In this document: in pieces, positions 46,020 to 55,668 of the stretch
Layout of the letters: each line of letters starts with the position of its first letter
Numbering within the stretch: the first letter of the stretch is position 1
Assembly (NCBI GenBank): GCA_041725875.1
Contig: JBGRQB010000004.1
Location: 8,225 to 72,224 of the forward strand
Reading direction: 5' to 3'
DNA length: 64,000 bases
Origin: JBGRQB01 sp041725875
GTDB taxonomy: Bacteria > Bacteroidota > Ignavibacteria > Ignavibacteriales > Melioribacteraceae
Notes under the pieces: model-generated
Told to the model about the DNA's origin: nothing
Database searches by the model: none
Seen by the model: the letters and a program-made list of their open reading frames with translations, nothing else
Program-made: the position numbers and the translations under genes

Positions 46020-48368
46020 GTGGCAGGCTATGTTGCAGGATTGTTACTGGGCAAATATCTTTCTCCCGATTTAATAATTTCAGTAATTGTTTTAACCCTG
46101 AGTTTAATTACAGCAATTTTATTCAGGAAAAAATCTGTTAAAGCAGTTTCTGTTGCGGTAATTCTTATATCCTGTTTTGCCGGAGTTATCTGGTTCCAGA
46201 TGCAGAACACGGAAAAACCGCATTATCCTTTTGAAAAACAAAATCTGAAAAATGCGGAGGTTTTTGGAAAGATTGCAGATGTTGAACTCACAGGATACGA
46301 TAAGTTCAGTTTTATTCTTTTTGCTGATTCAGTGAAAATTAAGAATAAAACAATTCTTATTTCAGATAAAATAAAAGTAATTGTTAAAGATAAAAATTTC
46401 AGTAAACTCGATTCGTTATATCGAAAAATTTCAATTGGTGATAAATTAAACGCAATATGTAATTTGCGTAAAGCACGTGATAAACGAAATCCGGGAGAGT
46501 TTGATTTTTACGAGTATTTGCGTGAAAACGGAATTACAATTCTTGGTTATGTGAAAAGCTCGAAACAGGTGAAGATTACCAAAAATCCCAATTTTATCAG
46601 CAATATCGTGTTTGATGTAAGGAAAAATATTGATGCAAAATTGAAGGATCTGAACAACAGGAAAACCTATTCACTTTTGCGTGGACTCATCCTCGCTGAC
46701 AGGAGTCTGATTGACTACAACGACAAAAAGAATTTTGTCAATTCAGGTGTTATACATGTTCTTGCTGTTTCTGGTTTGCACGTTGGCTACATTGCACTTA
46801 TTTTTATGGCTCTTTTTTCACGCTTTCATATTTTGCTGCGAAACATTCTGATTATTTGCGGTCTGCTTTCATTTATGATTATCACAGGAGTTCCGGCATC
46901 TGTTTTCAGAGCAACACTTATGGGAATAATTTTAATTTTAAGTAACTTAAGCGGAAGAGGGAATTTTGTATTTAATACATTGGCGTTGTCCGGATTTTTA
47001 ATTCTTTTAATCAAACCAGCAGATATTTTTGATCCCGGTTTTCAACTTTCATTTTCTGCAGTTTTGTCAATAATTACATTTGCTCCTTTTTTTACGGAAA
47101 AGATAAAAAAGCTGAAGTTGCCGAAATTTCTGTCAGCTGTTCTTACACTCTTTTCCGTATCGCTTGCAGCACAAATTGGAACGCTTCCATTTACACTTTT
47201 CTATTTTGGAAAACTGTCACTTATTGCTTTGCTTGCAAATTTAATTGTAATTCCTTTAATCGGAATAATAATCGGCATTGCTGTTACCGGTTTAACTCTG
47301 AGTTACATTTCATCTGAAATAGCAATATTTTATTCGGTTACAAACAATTTGTTAACGGGATTTTTATTTCAACTGACTAAATTCTCGGGCGGATTAAAAT
47401 ATTCCTTTATTACAATCACAAACTTTTCAATCTGGGATTCTCTTCTTTTTTACTTTGTTATCGGAGTTATCTCCTTTGTGGTAAACAGGTTTAGACATAA
47501 AAAAGCAATTTTTGCAGCTGTTGTTTTTGCAATTTTGATATATCTGAATCTTGATGAAATTGATAATGAAAATCTCTTTCCTGAAAATATATTTACTGTC
47601 TGCGCAATTGATGTGGGACAGGGAGATGCGTTTCTGTTGAAATTCCCTAATGGAAAAACCGCTATTATCGATGCCGGAAATGCAACTCCATATTTTGATA
47701 ATGGAACCAGAGTAATTTTACCACTTTTGAATCACCTTGGAATTGAAAAAATTGACTATGCATTTATCACACATCTTGATTCTGATCATTATAAAGGAAT
47801 TTTATCACTTGTTAAGGAAAATAAAGTTGAACTGGTCTATAAACCTCCGCTTGATTCCACTCTTAAAAAGGATTTACGATTTGAAAAATTCCTTAATGAT
47901 AACAGTGTAAAATTTAAATATTATAAAAAAGAAATACTTGATATTGGCAATTGTAGACTCTATTTTTTGGCTGATACAAAATCTCCTTTTTATGCAGATT
48001 TTGATGTAAATAACAAAAGCGGGATTATTAAATTAATCCACGGAAATAATACCTTTTTGTTTGTCGGGGATGCCGAACACGAGATGGAATCCTGGCTTGC
48101 AGCCGGCTATAAAAATTTTCTAAAAAGTGATTATCTGAAAGTATCACATCACGGAAGCAAGACAGGCACAATTCCTGAATTTATCAGATTTGTAAAACCT
48201 GAAATCGCAGTAATAAGTGCAGGAATAGAAAACAAGTTTAAACATCCGTCACCCTCTGTGGTTCAGAGATTAAAACAATATAATTGTGCAGTTGACAGGA
48301 CAGACAAAGAGGGCGCTGTTATTTATCAGTCGGACGGAACAAAAATTAAAAAAATATACTGGCGTTAA
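46020..48368 (+). CDS. comEC: ComEC/Rec2-family DNA-uptake channel
   Basis: 782 residues from the GTG at 46020. An N-terminal OB-like domain (about 70-170) is followed by the Competence membrane domain (LLRGLILADRS, VHVLAVSGLHVGYIAL near 240-262, then about eight helices). A C-terminal metallo-beta-lactamase domain follows (AIDVGQGDAFLLKFPNGKTAIIDAG near 533, THLDSDHYKG, SHHGSKTG). ComEC carries single-stranded DNA through the inner membrane. The true N-terminus is probably longer: RDFPVVKVVAGY upstream looks conserved, and the only codon 7 nt after the perfect GGAGG (45981-45985) is TTA at 45993. Confidence 0.92.
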   Translation: MAGYVAGLLLGKYLSPDLIISVIVLTLSLITAILFRKKSVKAVSVAVILISCFAGVIWFQMQNTEKPHYPFEKQNLKNAEVFGKIADVELTGYDKFSFILFADSVKIKNKTILISDKIKVIVKDKNFSKLDSLYRKISIGDKLNAICNLRKARDKRNPGEFDFYEYLRENGITILGYVKSSKQVKITKNPNFISNIVFDVRKNIDAKLKDLNNRKTYSLLRGLILADRSLIDYNDKKNFVNSGVIHVLAVSGLHVGYIALIFMALFSRFHILLRNILIICGLLSFMIITGVPASVFRATLMGIILILSNLSGRGNFVFNTLALSGFLILLIKPADIFDPGFQLSFSAVLSIITFAPFFTEKIKKLKLPKFLSAVLTLFSVSLAAQIGTLPFTLFYFGKLSLIALLANLIVIPLIGIIIGIAVTGLTLSYISSEIAIFYSVTNNLLTGFLFQLTKFSGGLKYSFITITNFSIWDSLLFYFVIGVISFVVNRFRHKKAIFAAVVFAILIYLNLDEIDNENLFPENIFTVCAIDVGQGDAFLLKFPNGKTAIIDAGNATPYFDNGTRVILPLLNHLGIEKIDYAFITHLDSDHYKGILSLVKENKVELVYKPPLDSTLKKDLRFEKFLNDNSVKFKYYKKEILDIGNCRLYFLADTKSPFYADFDVNNKSGIIKLIHGNNTFLFVGDAEHEMESWLAAGYKNFLKSDYLKVSHHGSKTGTIPEFIRFVKPEIAVISAGIENKFKHPSPSVVQRLKQYNCAVDRTDKEGAVIYQSDGTKIKKIYWR

Positions 48369-48371
48369 TAA

Positions 48372-49388
48372 ATGGAAATAATTCAAAATCAATCACTCCT
48401 CAAACTAAATACCTTCAGAGTTGATGCTAAAGCAAAATACTTCACTGTAATAAAATCTGAAAATGACCTTAAAGAAATATTAAAGACAGATTTGTTTATT
48501 CAAAATAAATTTCTGGTGCTTGGCAGTGGAAGTAATATTTTGTTTACAAAAGATTTTGACGGATTGATTATCAAGAACGAAATATCGGGAATAAAAAAAA
48601 TAAATGAAACTGAAGATACTGTTGAAATTGAAGTCGGCGGCGGAGTTGAATGGGATGATTTTGTCCTTTACTCTGTAGAAAACAAATTTTACGGTGTAGA
48701 AAATCTTGTAATGATTCCCGGTAAAGTTGGTGCAGCACCTATTCAGAACATAGGAGCATACGGAACAGAAGTAAAAGATACAATTTCAAAAGTTAAAGGC
48801 ATTTTGATTTCATCGGGTGAGAAAAAAGAATTCTCAAATAGTGAATGCTGTTTTGGTTATCGCGACAGCATTTTCAAAAAAGAACTAAAGGGAGAAATAA
48901 TAATCACATCTGTGGTTTTTACTCTTTCAAAAAAGAAATCAGTTAATATAGGTTACGGTTCACTGAAATCGGAATTTGAAAAACAGAATATTTCAGATCC
49001 AGATATTACCGATGTATACAACGTGATAAAAAAGGTGCGTACCGAAAAACTTCCGGGAGTTGAAGAGATTGGCAGTGCAGGAAGTTTTTTCAAAAACCCT
49101 GTAATAAAAAGAGAAAAACTGCTGGAAATACAAAAAGATTTCCCGGAAATAGTTTTCTATGAAATTGATGAAAATAGTGTTAAATTGCCTGCCGCCTGGT
49201 TAATTGACAAATGTGGATTTAAAGGAAAAAGAGCAGGAGATACAGGCACATATAAAAATCAGGCTCTTGTTATTGTTAATTACAATAAAGCCACAGGAAA
49301 AGAAATTGAAGAATTTTCAGTACAAATTAAAAATGCTGTACTGGAAAAATTTGGAGTTGAAATAACTCCCGAAGTGAACATTTTTTAA
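48372..49388 (+). CDS. murB: UDP-N-acetylenolpyruvoylglucosamine reductase
   Basis: 338 residues. The FAD-binding loop is VLGSGSNILFTKDFDG, followed by IPGKVGAAPIQNIGAYG, FGYRDSIFK, and the catalytic serine stretch GSAGSFFKNP. It reduces the enolpyruvyl group to form UDP-MurNAc in peptidoglycan synthesis. 3 nt after comEC. Rest of the mur cluster is absent here. Confidence 0.96.
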   Translation: MEIIQNQSLLKLNTFRVDAKAKYFTVIKSENDLKEILKTDLFIQNKFLVLGSGSNILFTKDFDGLIIKNEISGIKKINETEDTVEIEVGGGVEWDDFVLYSVENKFYGVENLVMIPGKVGAAPIQNIGAYGTEVKDTISKVKGILISSGEKKEFSNSECCFGYRDSIFKKELKGEIIITSVVFTLSKKKSVNIGYGSLKSEFEKQNISDPDITDVYNVIKKVRTEKLPGVEEIGSAGSFFKNPVIKREKLLEIQKDFPEIVFYEIDENSVKLPAAWLIDKCGFKGKRAGDTGTYKNQALVIVNYNKATGKEIEEFSVQIKNAVLEKFGVEITPEVNIF

Positions 49389-49411
49389 CATCTATAAATA
49401 TAGGGGAATGT

Positions 49412-50812
49412 ATGTCAATGGAAATTGATGGACAAGAAAAAAAAGGCATGATGAGGGAGTTATTTCAACCCTTTATCGATTTAGCTCACACTTCCAGAGC
49501 GTTGTTCGGGTTAAATATGTCTTATGTTTTGGAAGGACTTTGCTATTTTGGTGTAGTTGGCCTTTTAGCACTCTTTTTTAATGAATATACCGGACTGAAT
49601 GATATTCACGCTGGCCAGATGGTAGGTGTATTAACAGCAGGCATTACTATTGCTATGCTTTTTCTAGGTGCTACTGTTGACTGGATTGGTTTACGAAAGG
49701 CCCTCCTTACAGCTTTGTTGCTGATGTTCGGAGGAAGACTGGTACTGACTATTTCTGCAAGTTTGGGTGTGCCTGGTCTTTGGGGAACGAATCATCTTGT
49801 TGCAATGCTTGGTATCCTTGGAATTGTTTTTGGGTATGGTATTTATCAGCCGGCTGCTTATGCTGGCGTAAAAATGATGACAAACAGTAAAACAGCTGCA
49901 ATGGGTTATGCAATGCTTTACGCATTAATGAATCTTGGCGGAACTCTTCCTGGAGCAATTTCACCTCCTGTTAGAAAAGCATTTGGTATTTCAGGTGTTT
50001 TCTGGATTTATACTGCTTTAACAGTTGTAGGAATTATTTTTGTTGCAGTTGTAATGTCAAAAAAAGCAGTTAATAAAGCAATAAAAGATGCTGAAGAAGA
50101 TGAACCTAATAAAAAAGCCGAGGAATCAAATGATGATGATCCTATGGCTGATATGACTGCAAAAGAAAAATTGAAGTTTTATGTTAAAAACTTCCCAATT
50201 AGAGATGGCAGATTTATGTTCTTCATCTTTATCCTTATTTTTGTTCAAACTTTATTTGCGCATAACTGGTTAACATTGCCTCAATATACAAGTAGAGCTT
50301 TTGACGGTTTTGTTCAGGAAAACTTTGAAGTATTTGTGAACCTTAATCCGTTTCTTATATTTGTTTTAACTCCTATTGTAACTGCAATTACAGTTAAAAA
50401 GAATACTTATAATATGATGATTATAGGTACCTTTATAATGGCAGTTCCAACATTTATATTAGCATTTGGCGCTAACTTATATACATTAATGGCATATCTT
50501 TTAATTATGACAGTTGGTGAAGCAATGTGGCAGCCAAGATTTTTACAATGGGTTGCTGAAATTGCACCAAAAGGTATGACAGGTATTTATATGGGACTCG
50601 GACAATTTCCATGGTTCTTAACAAAAGTGATTACCGCTTTATACAGCGGATGGTTCCTAATGAATTATTGTCCTGCTGATACAGCACCAGCAGATATGAA
50701 TCCAGAGTTTATGTGGTTGATTTATGGTGGTATTGCAATGGTTTCCCCAATCGGGTTGATACTTGCAAAAGGCTGGATGCAAAAAGGTTTCAAAACAAAA
50801 CATGAAGGATAA
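49412..50812 (+). CDS. MFS transporter, POT/PTR-like
   Basis: 466 residues with about 12-14 membrane helices and an acidic cytoplasmic loop (about 225-250, DDDPMADMTAKEK). The N-terminal helix 1 region (GLNMSYVLEGLCYFGVVGLLALFF) resembles the proton-dependent oligopeptide transporter group, and the pair GATVDWIGLRKAL follows the MFS loop signature. The substrate cannot be assigned; peptides are a guess from general likeness. A single-gene unit with its own terminator. Confidence 0.75.
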   Translation: MSMEIDGQEKKGMMRELFQPFIDLAHTSRALFGLNMSYVLEGLCYFGVVGLLALFFNEYTGLNDIHAGQMVGVLTAGITIAMLFLGATVDWIGLRKALLTALLLMFGGRLVLTISASLGVPGLWGTNHLVAMLGILGIVFGYGIYQPAAYAGVKMMTNSKTAAMGYAMLYALMNLGGTLPGAISPPVRKAFGISGVFWIYTALTVVGIIFVAVVMSKKAVNKAIKDAEEDEPNKKAEESNDDDPMADMTAKEKLKFYVKNFPIRDGRFMFFIFILIFVQTLFAHNWLTLPQYTSRAFDGFVQENFEVFVNLNPFLIFVLTPIVTAITVKKNTYNMMIIGTFIMAVPTFILAFGANLYTLMAYLLIMTVGEAMWQPRFLQWVAEIAPKGMTGIYMGLGQFPWFLTKVITALYSGWFLMNYCPADTAPADMNPEFMWLIYGGIAMVSPIGLILAKGWMQKGFKTKHEG

Positions 50813-50851
50813 GTAAATTAAAAATTGAAAATCTGAAGTTAAGAATAAATT

Positions 50852-50880
50852 AAAGGCGCTCTTATGAGTGCCTTTTTTAT
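50852..50880 (+). terminator. Terminator of the MFS transporter gene
   Basis: AAAGGCGCTC (50852-50861), loop TTAT, GAGTGCCTTT (50866-50875), then a T run. Ten pairs with one G-T. Located 40 nt after the stop. Confidence 0.85.
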
Positions 50881-50931
50881 TTTAAAACTTTTTTAAGAGA
50901 GACAAGTCTAATATTAAAACATGGAGGAAGT

Positions 50932-51123
50932 ATGAAAATTTTGTTGTGGTTTATATTACTCGTCTTATGCTGGCCGGTTGCTTTACTATTTTTAGTATTT
51001 TATCCAATTATCTGGCTAATCTTATTACCTTTCAGAATGCTCGGCTTTGCCATTGATCTCTCGTTTGATATTGTAAAAACAGTGGTTATGTTTCCATTTC
51101 GTATTTTGGGATATAAAGGGTAA
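50932..51123 (+). CDS. Small hydrophobic membrane protein, unknown function
   Basis: 63 residues. ATG follows GGAGGAAGT, a strong ribosome site. Almost the whole chain is hydrophobic: one or two helices (ILLWFILLVLCWPVALLFLV and IIWLILLPFRMLGFAIDLSF) and the repeated PFR-LG motif (PFRMLGFA, PFRILGYK). It is flanked by two hairpins, so it is a separate small transcript. I do not recognise the family. Confidence 0.7.
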   Translation: MKILLWFILLVLCWPVALLFLVFYPIIWLILLPFRMLGFAIDLSFDIVKTVVMFPFRILGYKG

Positions 51124-51232
51124 AGATTATAACTCAGAATTTAATTTTAGATGGTCAACAATGTTAATCGTCACTATGTTCTACGTAAATCAGGAATCTC
51201 AGAAATTGATAATTTAATTTGCGATGTTATAG

Positions 51233-51257
51233 GAAAACTAGCTATAAGCTAGTTTTC
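51233..51257 (+). terminator. Hairpin after the small membrane protein gene
   Basis: GAAAACTAGCT (51233-51243), loop ATA, AGCTAGTTTTC (51247-51257): 11 perfect pairs. It lacks a clean T run after it, so termination efficiency is uncertain. Confidence 0.55.
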
Positions 51258-51357
51258 TGTGCATCATTAATTATAAAATAATAATTTCTATAAAAAACCT
51301 TAATTTCTTATATTTACATCTTTAATAGAACGGTAAAATTAAGCGGAGAGCATTATC

Positions 51358-54300
51358 TTGACTAAGAGTTTTAGAAAATATCCCGAGTTTGAATTTCATA
51401 TATCAAATGTTAGCAGACTAAAATATGGGATAAAAGATGAACTTTTAACTACAACTGGCACACTAATTACAAGTAATAAGGCAGAAATTCAAAAACTTGT
51501 ATTAAAAGTTAACGAAACCAGAGATGAATATAACAAAATTACTTCAGGCGGAGTTAATGCGGCAGGTCTGCTGGATGAAGTTTTTCATCACGTTTTCAGA
51601 TATTATGAGAAAAATGTAAATGGCGAAATTTTTCAAAACACAATAGATTTTCTTAACAGACAGCTTGGCGAAACATCACTAAAAAACAACATTATCGATT
51701 TTTTACAAAAGTTCCCGCCAAAATCTGTTTACAAGCAGGAGATAAAAGCAGCAGATTATCTTGCCGAGCAAACTCCAGACAGGCCAAACCTTGCAAGGAG
51801 TCTGGAAGAACTTGTTTTACTATACTTCTGCAATTTTAATCCGGCTAATGAAAAACTGAAAGAATTTTTTAACGAAAATCTTCTTGCAAATACAGATTCT
51901 TACAGATGGATAATTTTCCAGATTGATAAGTTTTTTGCCGAATCTGAACCAATTAAAAACGGAAAAGATATTTTTACGTTTTTGAAAGAACCGATAATTA
52001 ATCATCCTGATGATATTGAAGCACAGCTTGAATTTATTATTAATAACTGGACTGACATAATTGACAGAGATATAATTAACGAAATTCTCAAAGGAAAAGA
52101 TCTTTTGAAAGAAGAGAAAACCTTTGGCGGATTTGGTGGTCAGGCCCCGACTTTTGTCCCCGATTATTCAGGTGAATCTTCAATAAATACCTCGCTCGGA
52201 AAATCAGGTTTTAATTATGGAAAAGATAGTCACAAAGATTATCAGGAAGAAGAAAAATTTACTCAGGATATCCACTGGATGCCGCAAGTTGTTCTACTTG
52301 CCAAAAATATCTATGTATGGCTCGATCAGGTTTCAAAAAAGTATAACAAAATAATTCGCAGACTCGATCAGATTCCAGATGAAGAGCTCGACGAACTGCA
52401 AAACAGAAATTTTACCGGATTGTGGCTTATTGGTGTCTGGGAAAGAAGCAACGCTTCCCGCGTAATAAAAAATAAAATGGGAAACCCTGATGCAGTTGCA
52501 TCGGCATACTCACTTTACGATTACGAAATTGCTCATTCGCTGGGCGGGGAAATGGCTTATGAAAATCTGAATCAGAGATGTATGGAAAGAGGAATTCGTC
52601 TTGCCAGCGATATGGTTCCAAACCATACCGGAATTTACTCAAAGTGGATGATTGAACATCCGGAATATTTTGTTCAGTCAGATACTCCGCCATTCCCGAA
52701 CTACACATTTAACAGCGATAACCTTTCTGAAAATCCTGATATTGATGTAAGAATTGAAGATGGATATTATAATCACTCAGATGCGGCAGTTGTGTTCAGA
52801 AGAATTAACAACCGCACTGGTGAAACCAAATATATTTATCACGGCAATGATGGTACAAATATGCCGTGGAACGATACTGCTCAGTTAAACTACAGTATAA
52901 AGGAAGTCCGCGAAGCAGTAATACAGAAAATTTTTGATGTTGCCCGCAGATTTTCAATCATCAGATTTGATGCTGCAATGACTCTTGCCAAAAAGCATTA
53001 TCAGCGTCTGTGGTTCCCGCAGCCGGGAACAGGAGGAGATATTCCTTCGAGATCTGAATATTCTATGACAAAAGAAGAGTTTGATCAAGTTTTTCCTGTT
53101 GAGTTCTGGCGCGAAGTTGTTTACAGAATAAATGAAGAACTTCCTGAAACTTTACTCCTTGCCGAAGCTTTCTGGTTAATGGAAGGTTATTTTGTCAGAA
53201 CGCTTGGAATGCACAGAGTTTACAACAGCGCATTTATGAATATGATAATGCGTGAAGAGAATTTCAAATATAAAGATCTGATTAAAAAGACACTTGAGTT
53301 CGAACCGGAAATATTAAAACGCTATGTTAATTTTATGTCGAACCCTGATGAAGAGACTGCCATTAAGCAGTTTGGTACGGGTGACAAGTATTTTGGTGTT
53401 TGTACATTGATGTTAACCTTGCCCGGTCTGCCAATGTTTGCGCACGGACAAGTTGAAGGTTACAGCGAAAAATATGGTATGGAATATCAGCGTGCCTATT
53501 ACAATGAAACGCCAAATCAGGATTTGGTTCAGCGACACGAAAGAGAGATTTTTCCTCTGGCTCAGACAAGATATTTGTTCAGTGATGTGAAAAATTTCTG
53601 GCTTTACGATTTCCACGAAAACAATAATTTCATAAATGATAATGTTTTTGCCTACACAAACAGTTTTGAAGAGAAACGTGCTCTTGTACTTTTTAACAAT
53701 AAATATGAAAGTACCGAAGGAACAATTAATGTTTCTTCCAAAAAACTTGTTAAAGAGGGAGAGAATAAATATCAGACTGAAATAACAATTGCAAACGCAC
53801 TTGGAATTAAAGATGATGTAAATATTTTCTACATCTTGCATGATCATATTTCCGGATTAGAATTTATTGTTAACGGACAAAAAATTCATCAGGAAGGTAT
53901 GCATCTAAAACTACGCGGATTTGAATACAAAGTGTTTACTGAAATAAGAGAAGTTTATGATGTGTTTGGTGATTACGAAAAATTTGCCCGTCACATCGGA
54001 ACCGAAGGTGTTCCTTCTGTTGAGTATTCCATTGAAGAGATGAATCTGCAGCAGATTGTAAAATCAACTTACGAATTGATAAACGAAAACAATATCAGAA
54101 GCTTTGTAAAATCATTTATTACTGATGAAAGCAACGAAACAGAAACAGCCTTAACAATAAGCAATCTTAACAACTTCAGCAGATATTTACACTTTAACAT
54201 TGAACAGCATTTCAATTTTGAGAATAACGAAAAAGAAATTTTGAAAGCGAATGAAAAATTCTATCTGGCAATAAAAGATGTAAATCGTAAGTTCCAGGAT

Positions 54301-54924
54301 TTAAGCGGAAACTATAGAACATTTATTAAAAAAGGACCCGGCTTTAAACTCGGGCAAGATTGCAATTATCATGAAAATGCTTTTGATTTTCTTATTTCTC
54401 GAGCCTTGTATAATATTCAGGTTATGACCTCTGCAAGTGAAGAACTTACAGAAGAAAACTATTTGTACAAACTTCATCTTGATAATCATATTAAGAATAT
54501 TTTGAGTCATACAGGAAAAGCAGAACAGGGAATTCACGAATCGCTGAATTTGATTTGTCTGCTAGTAGAACTGCAAAAAATGTTCGAAGCTTTTTCTGAT
54601 AAAGAATTGGAAAACTGCTGCAAAAAGAAAAAGAATGAAAAGAAATGTGTCTGGCTGTCAAAAACACTTCTTCAGATTCTTGATTTAAATGCAACAAAGG
54701 CATATCTGCATTTAAACACTTACAACGAAATCAGATACTTCAGTAAAGAAAACTATGAAGATCTTGTAGACTGGGTTTACACTTTACTTGCGGTAACCTT
54801 TGAAGAAGCCGGTATAAAAAAGAAAAATATGGTACTTGAATGCCAGGAAGTTTTCAAAGAAGTGAAAGGTTTAGGTGAAAAATCTGGTTACGACTTTGAC
54901 AAGCTGCTTGAAAATTTTGAATAA
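51358..54924 (+). CDS. Very large cytoplasmic GH13-family protein
   Basis: 1188 residues from a TTG start with GGAGAG upstream. No signal peptide. A 330-residue helical N-terminal region of unknown fold precedes the GH13 barrel (GLWLIGVWERSNASRVIK near 360, RLASDMVPNH near 415). Nucleophile D538 (IIRFDAA) and acid/base E603 (LLLAEAFW) are present. Region IV reads SNPDEETA with D664, but the usual His before it is Pro. A beta-domain and a C-terminal helical region (about 900-1188) follow. It probably acts on intracellular glycogen or maltodextrin; the reaction type is unknown. It differs clearly from the three exported GH13 enzymes in the window. Confidence 0.82.
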   Translation: MTKSFRKYPEFEFHISNVSRLKYGIKDELLTTTGTLITSNKAEIQKLVLKVNETRDEYNKITSGGVNAAGLLDEVFHHVFRYYEKNVNGEIFQNTIDFLNRQLGETSLKNNIIDFLQKFPPKSVYKQEIKAADYLAEQTPDRPNLARSLEELVLLYFCNFNPANEKLKEFFNENLLANTDSYRWIIFQIDKFFAESEPIKNGKDIFTFLKEPIINHPDDIEAQLEFIINNWTDIIDRDIINEILKGKDLLKEEKTFGGFGGQAPTFVPDYSGESSINTSLGKSGFNYGKDSHKDYQEEEKFTQDIHWMPQVVLLAKNIYVWLDQVSKKYNKIIRRLDQIPDEELDELQNRNFTGLWLIGVWERSNASRVIKNKMGNPDAVASAYSLYDYEIAHSLGGEMAYENLNQRCMERGIRLASDMVPNHTGIYSKWMIEHPEYFVQSDTPPFPNYTFNSDNLSENPDIDVRIEDGYYNHSDAAVVFRRINNRTGETKYIYHGNDGTNMPWNDTAQLNYSIKEVREAVIQKIFDVARRFSIIRFDAAMTLAKKHYQRLWFPQPGTGGDIPSRSEYSMTKEEFDQVFPVEFWREVVYRINEELPETLLLAEAFWLMEGYFVRTLGMHRVYNSAFMNMIMREENFKYKDLIKKTLEFEPEILKRYVNFMSNPDEETAIKQFGTGDKYFGVCTLMLTLPGLPMFAHGQVEGYSEKYGMEYQRAYYNETPNQDLVQRHEREIFPLAQTRYLFSDVKNFWLYDFHENNNFINDNVFAYTNSFEEKRALVLFNNKYESTEGTINVSSKKLVKEGENKYQTEITIANALGIKDDVNIFYILHDHISGLEFIVNGQKIHQEGMHLKLRGFEYKVFTEIREVYDVFGDYEKFARHIGTEGVPSVEYSIEEMNLQQIVKSTYELINENNIRSFVKSFITDESNETETALTISNLNNFSRYLHFNIEQHFNFENNEKEILKANEKFYLAIKDVNRKFQDLSGNYRTFIKKGPGFKLGQDCNYHENAFDFLISRALYNIQVMTSASEELTEENYLYKLHLDNHIKNILSHTGKAEQGIHESLNLICLLVELQKMFEAFSDKELENCCKKKKNEKKCVWLSKTLLQILDLNATKAYLHLNTYNEIRYFSKENYEDLVDWVYTLLAVTFEEAGIKKKNMVLECQEVFKEVKGLGEKSGYDFDKLLENFE

Positions 54925-54929
54925 ATGAA

Positions 54930-54965
54930 AACGGCAGTGGTAAATTTTGGAGGACCGCTGCCGTT
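54930..54965 (+). terminator. Hairpin after the large GH13 gene
   Basis: AACGGCAG (54930-54937) pairs with CTGCCGTT (54958-54965) around a 20-nt loop. No T run follows directly; it could be a weak terminator or an mRNA-stabilising 3' structure. Confidence 0.4.
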
Positions 54966-55006
54966 CACTATTAGAGGAGGGCTCAATTATTGAGTCTACG
55001 CTACAA

Positions 55007-55046
55007 ATATAATCATTAATGAATTAAAATTCATTAATGATTATAT
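55007..55046. terminator. Long inverted repeat between convergent genes
   Basis: Two perfect 19-nt arms (55007-55025 and 55028-55046) are separated by AA. All-AT core with CATTAATG motifs. On the plus strand it is followed by TATTTTTCC. It starts 82 nt after the GH13 stop and ends just before the TetR stop, so it most likely terminates both convergent transcripts. Confidence 0.6.
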
Positions 55047-55047
55047 A

Positions 55048-55638
55048 TTATTTTTCCTTAATTCCGTTTTTTATCAGAAACTTAATGTTCGTTCGTATTT
55101 TAATTAAAGGATATGTTTCCTGATCCTGAGCCCACATGTGAATCAAATTTCTTACAGCACCAAAAACAAAATGCCTGAAAATGTGAGGATCGATAGAAGG
55201 TGAAATAATAGATTCTTTTTGTCCCTGCTCAAGCGCGGCAACTCCCAAATCCAAAAACTTATTGTAATAAACAGCAAATTTATTTTCTTTGGAAAGGATG
55301 AGGTTGTTTTGCTCATTTACAAAAACAACTGCCAGAGAAGGGTTATCTGCAAACAGGTCAAAAATTAAATCGATTATTGTATCAATTGTTTCAGTAGGTG
55401 AAAGTTTTTTATTTTTTGTCATAACCTTAATTTCGGCAAAAAGCTTTTCCCATAAATCGTCAAAAATATTTACAATAATATCTTCTTTATTTTTGAAGTA
55501 TCTGTAAACACTGCCTGTAGCCACATTGGCTTCTTTTGCAATATCAGAAATTTTGGAATTATGAAATCCCTTTTCGGCAAATATTTTTATTGCCGATTCA
55601 ATAATATCTTTTTCTTTGTTACCTTCCTTTAAGCGCAT
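55048..55638 (-). CDS. TetR/AcrR-family transcriptional regulator
   Basis: 196 residues from the ATG at 55638, which has AGAGAG upstream; an in-frame TTG at 55668 would add 10 residues. The helix-turn-helix is SKISDIAKEANVATGSVYRYFKNKEDI (about 27-53), followed by a C-terminal ligand domain of the FadR/YsiA kind with WAQDQETYPL near the end. It is divergent from the redox operon at 55917-62082 and may control itself or that operon. Ligand unknown; the fatty-acyl-CoA subgroup is only a resemblance. Confidence 0.85.
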   Translation of the reverse strand: MRLKEGNKEKDIIESAIKIFAEKGFHNSKISDIAKEANVATGSVYRYFKNKEDIIVNIFDDLWEKLFAEIKVMTKNKKLSPTETIDTIIDLIFDLFADNPSLAVVFVNEQNNLILSKENKFAVYYNKFLDLGVAALEQGQKESIISPSIDPHIFRHFVFGAVRNLIHMWAQDQETYPLIKIRTNIKFLIKNGIKEK

Positions 55639-55668
55639 CTCTCTCTTTAATAGTGAATAGCAATTCAA

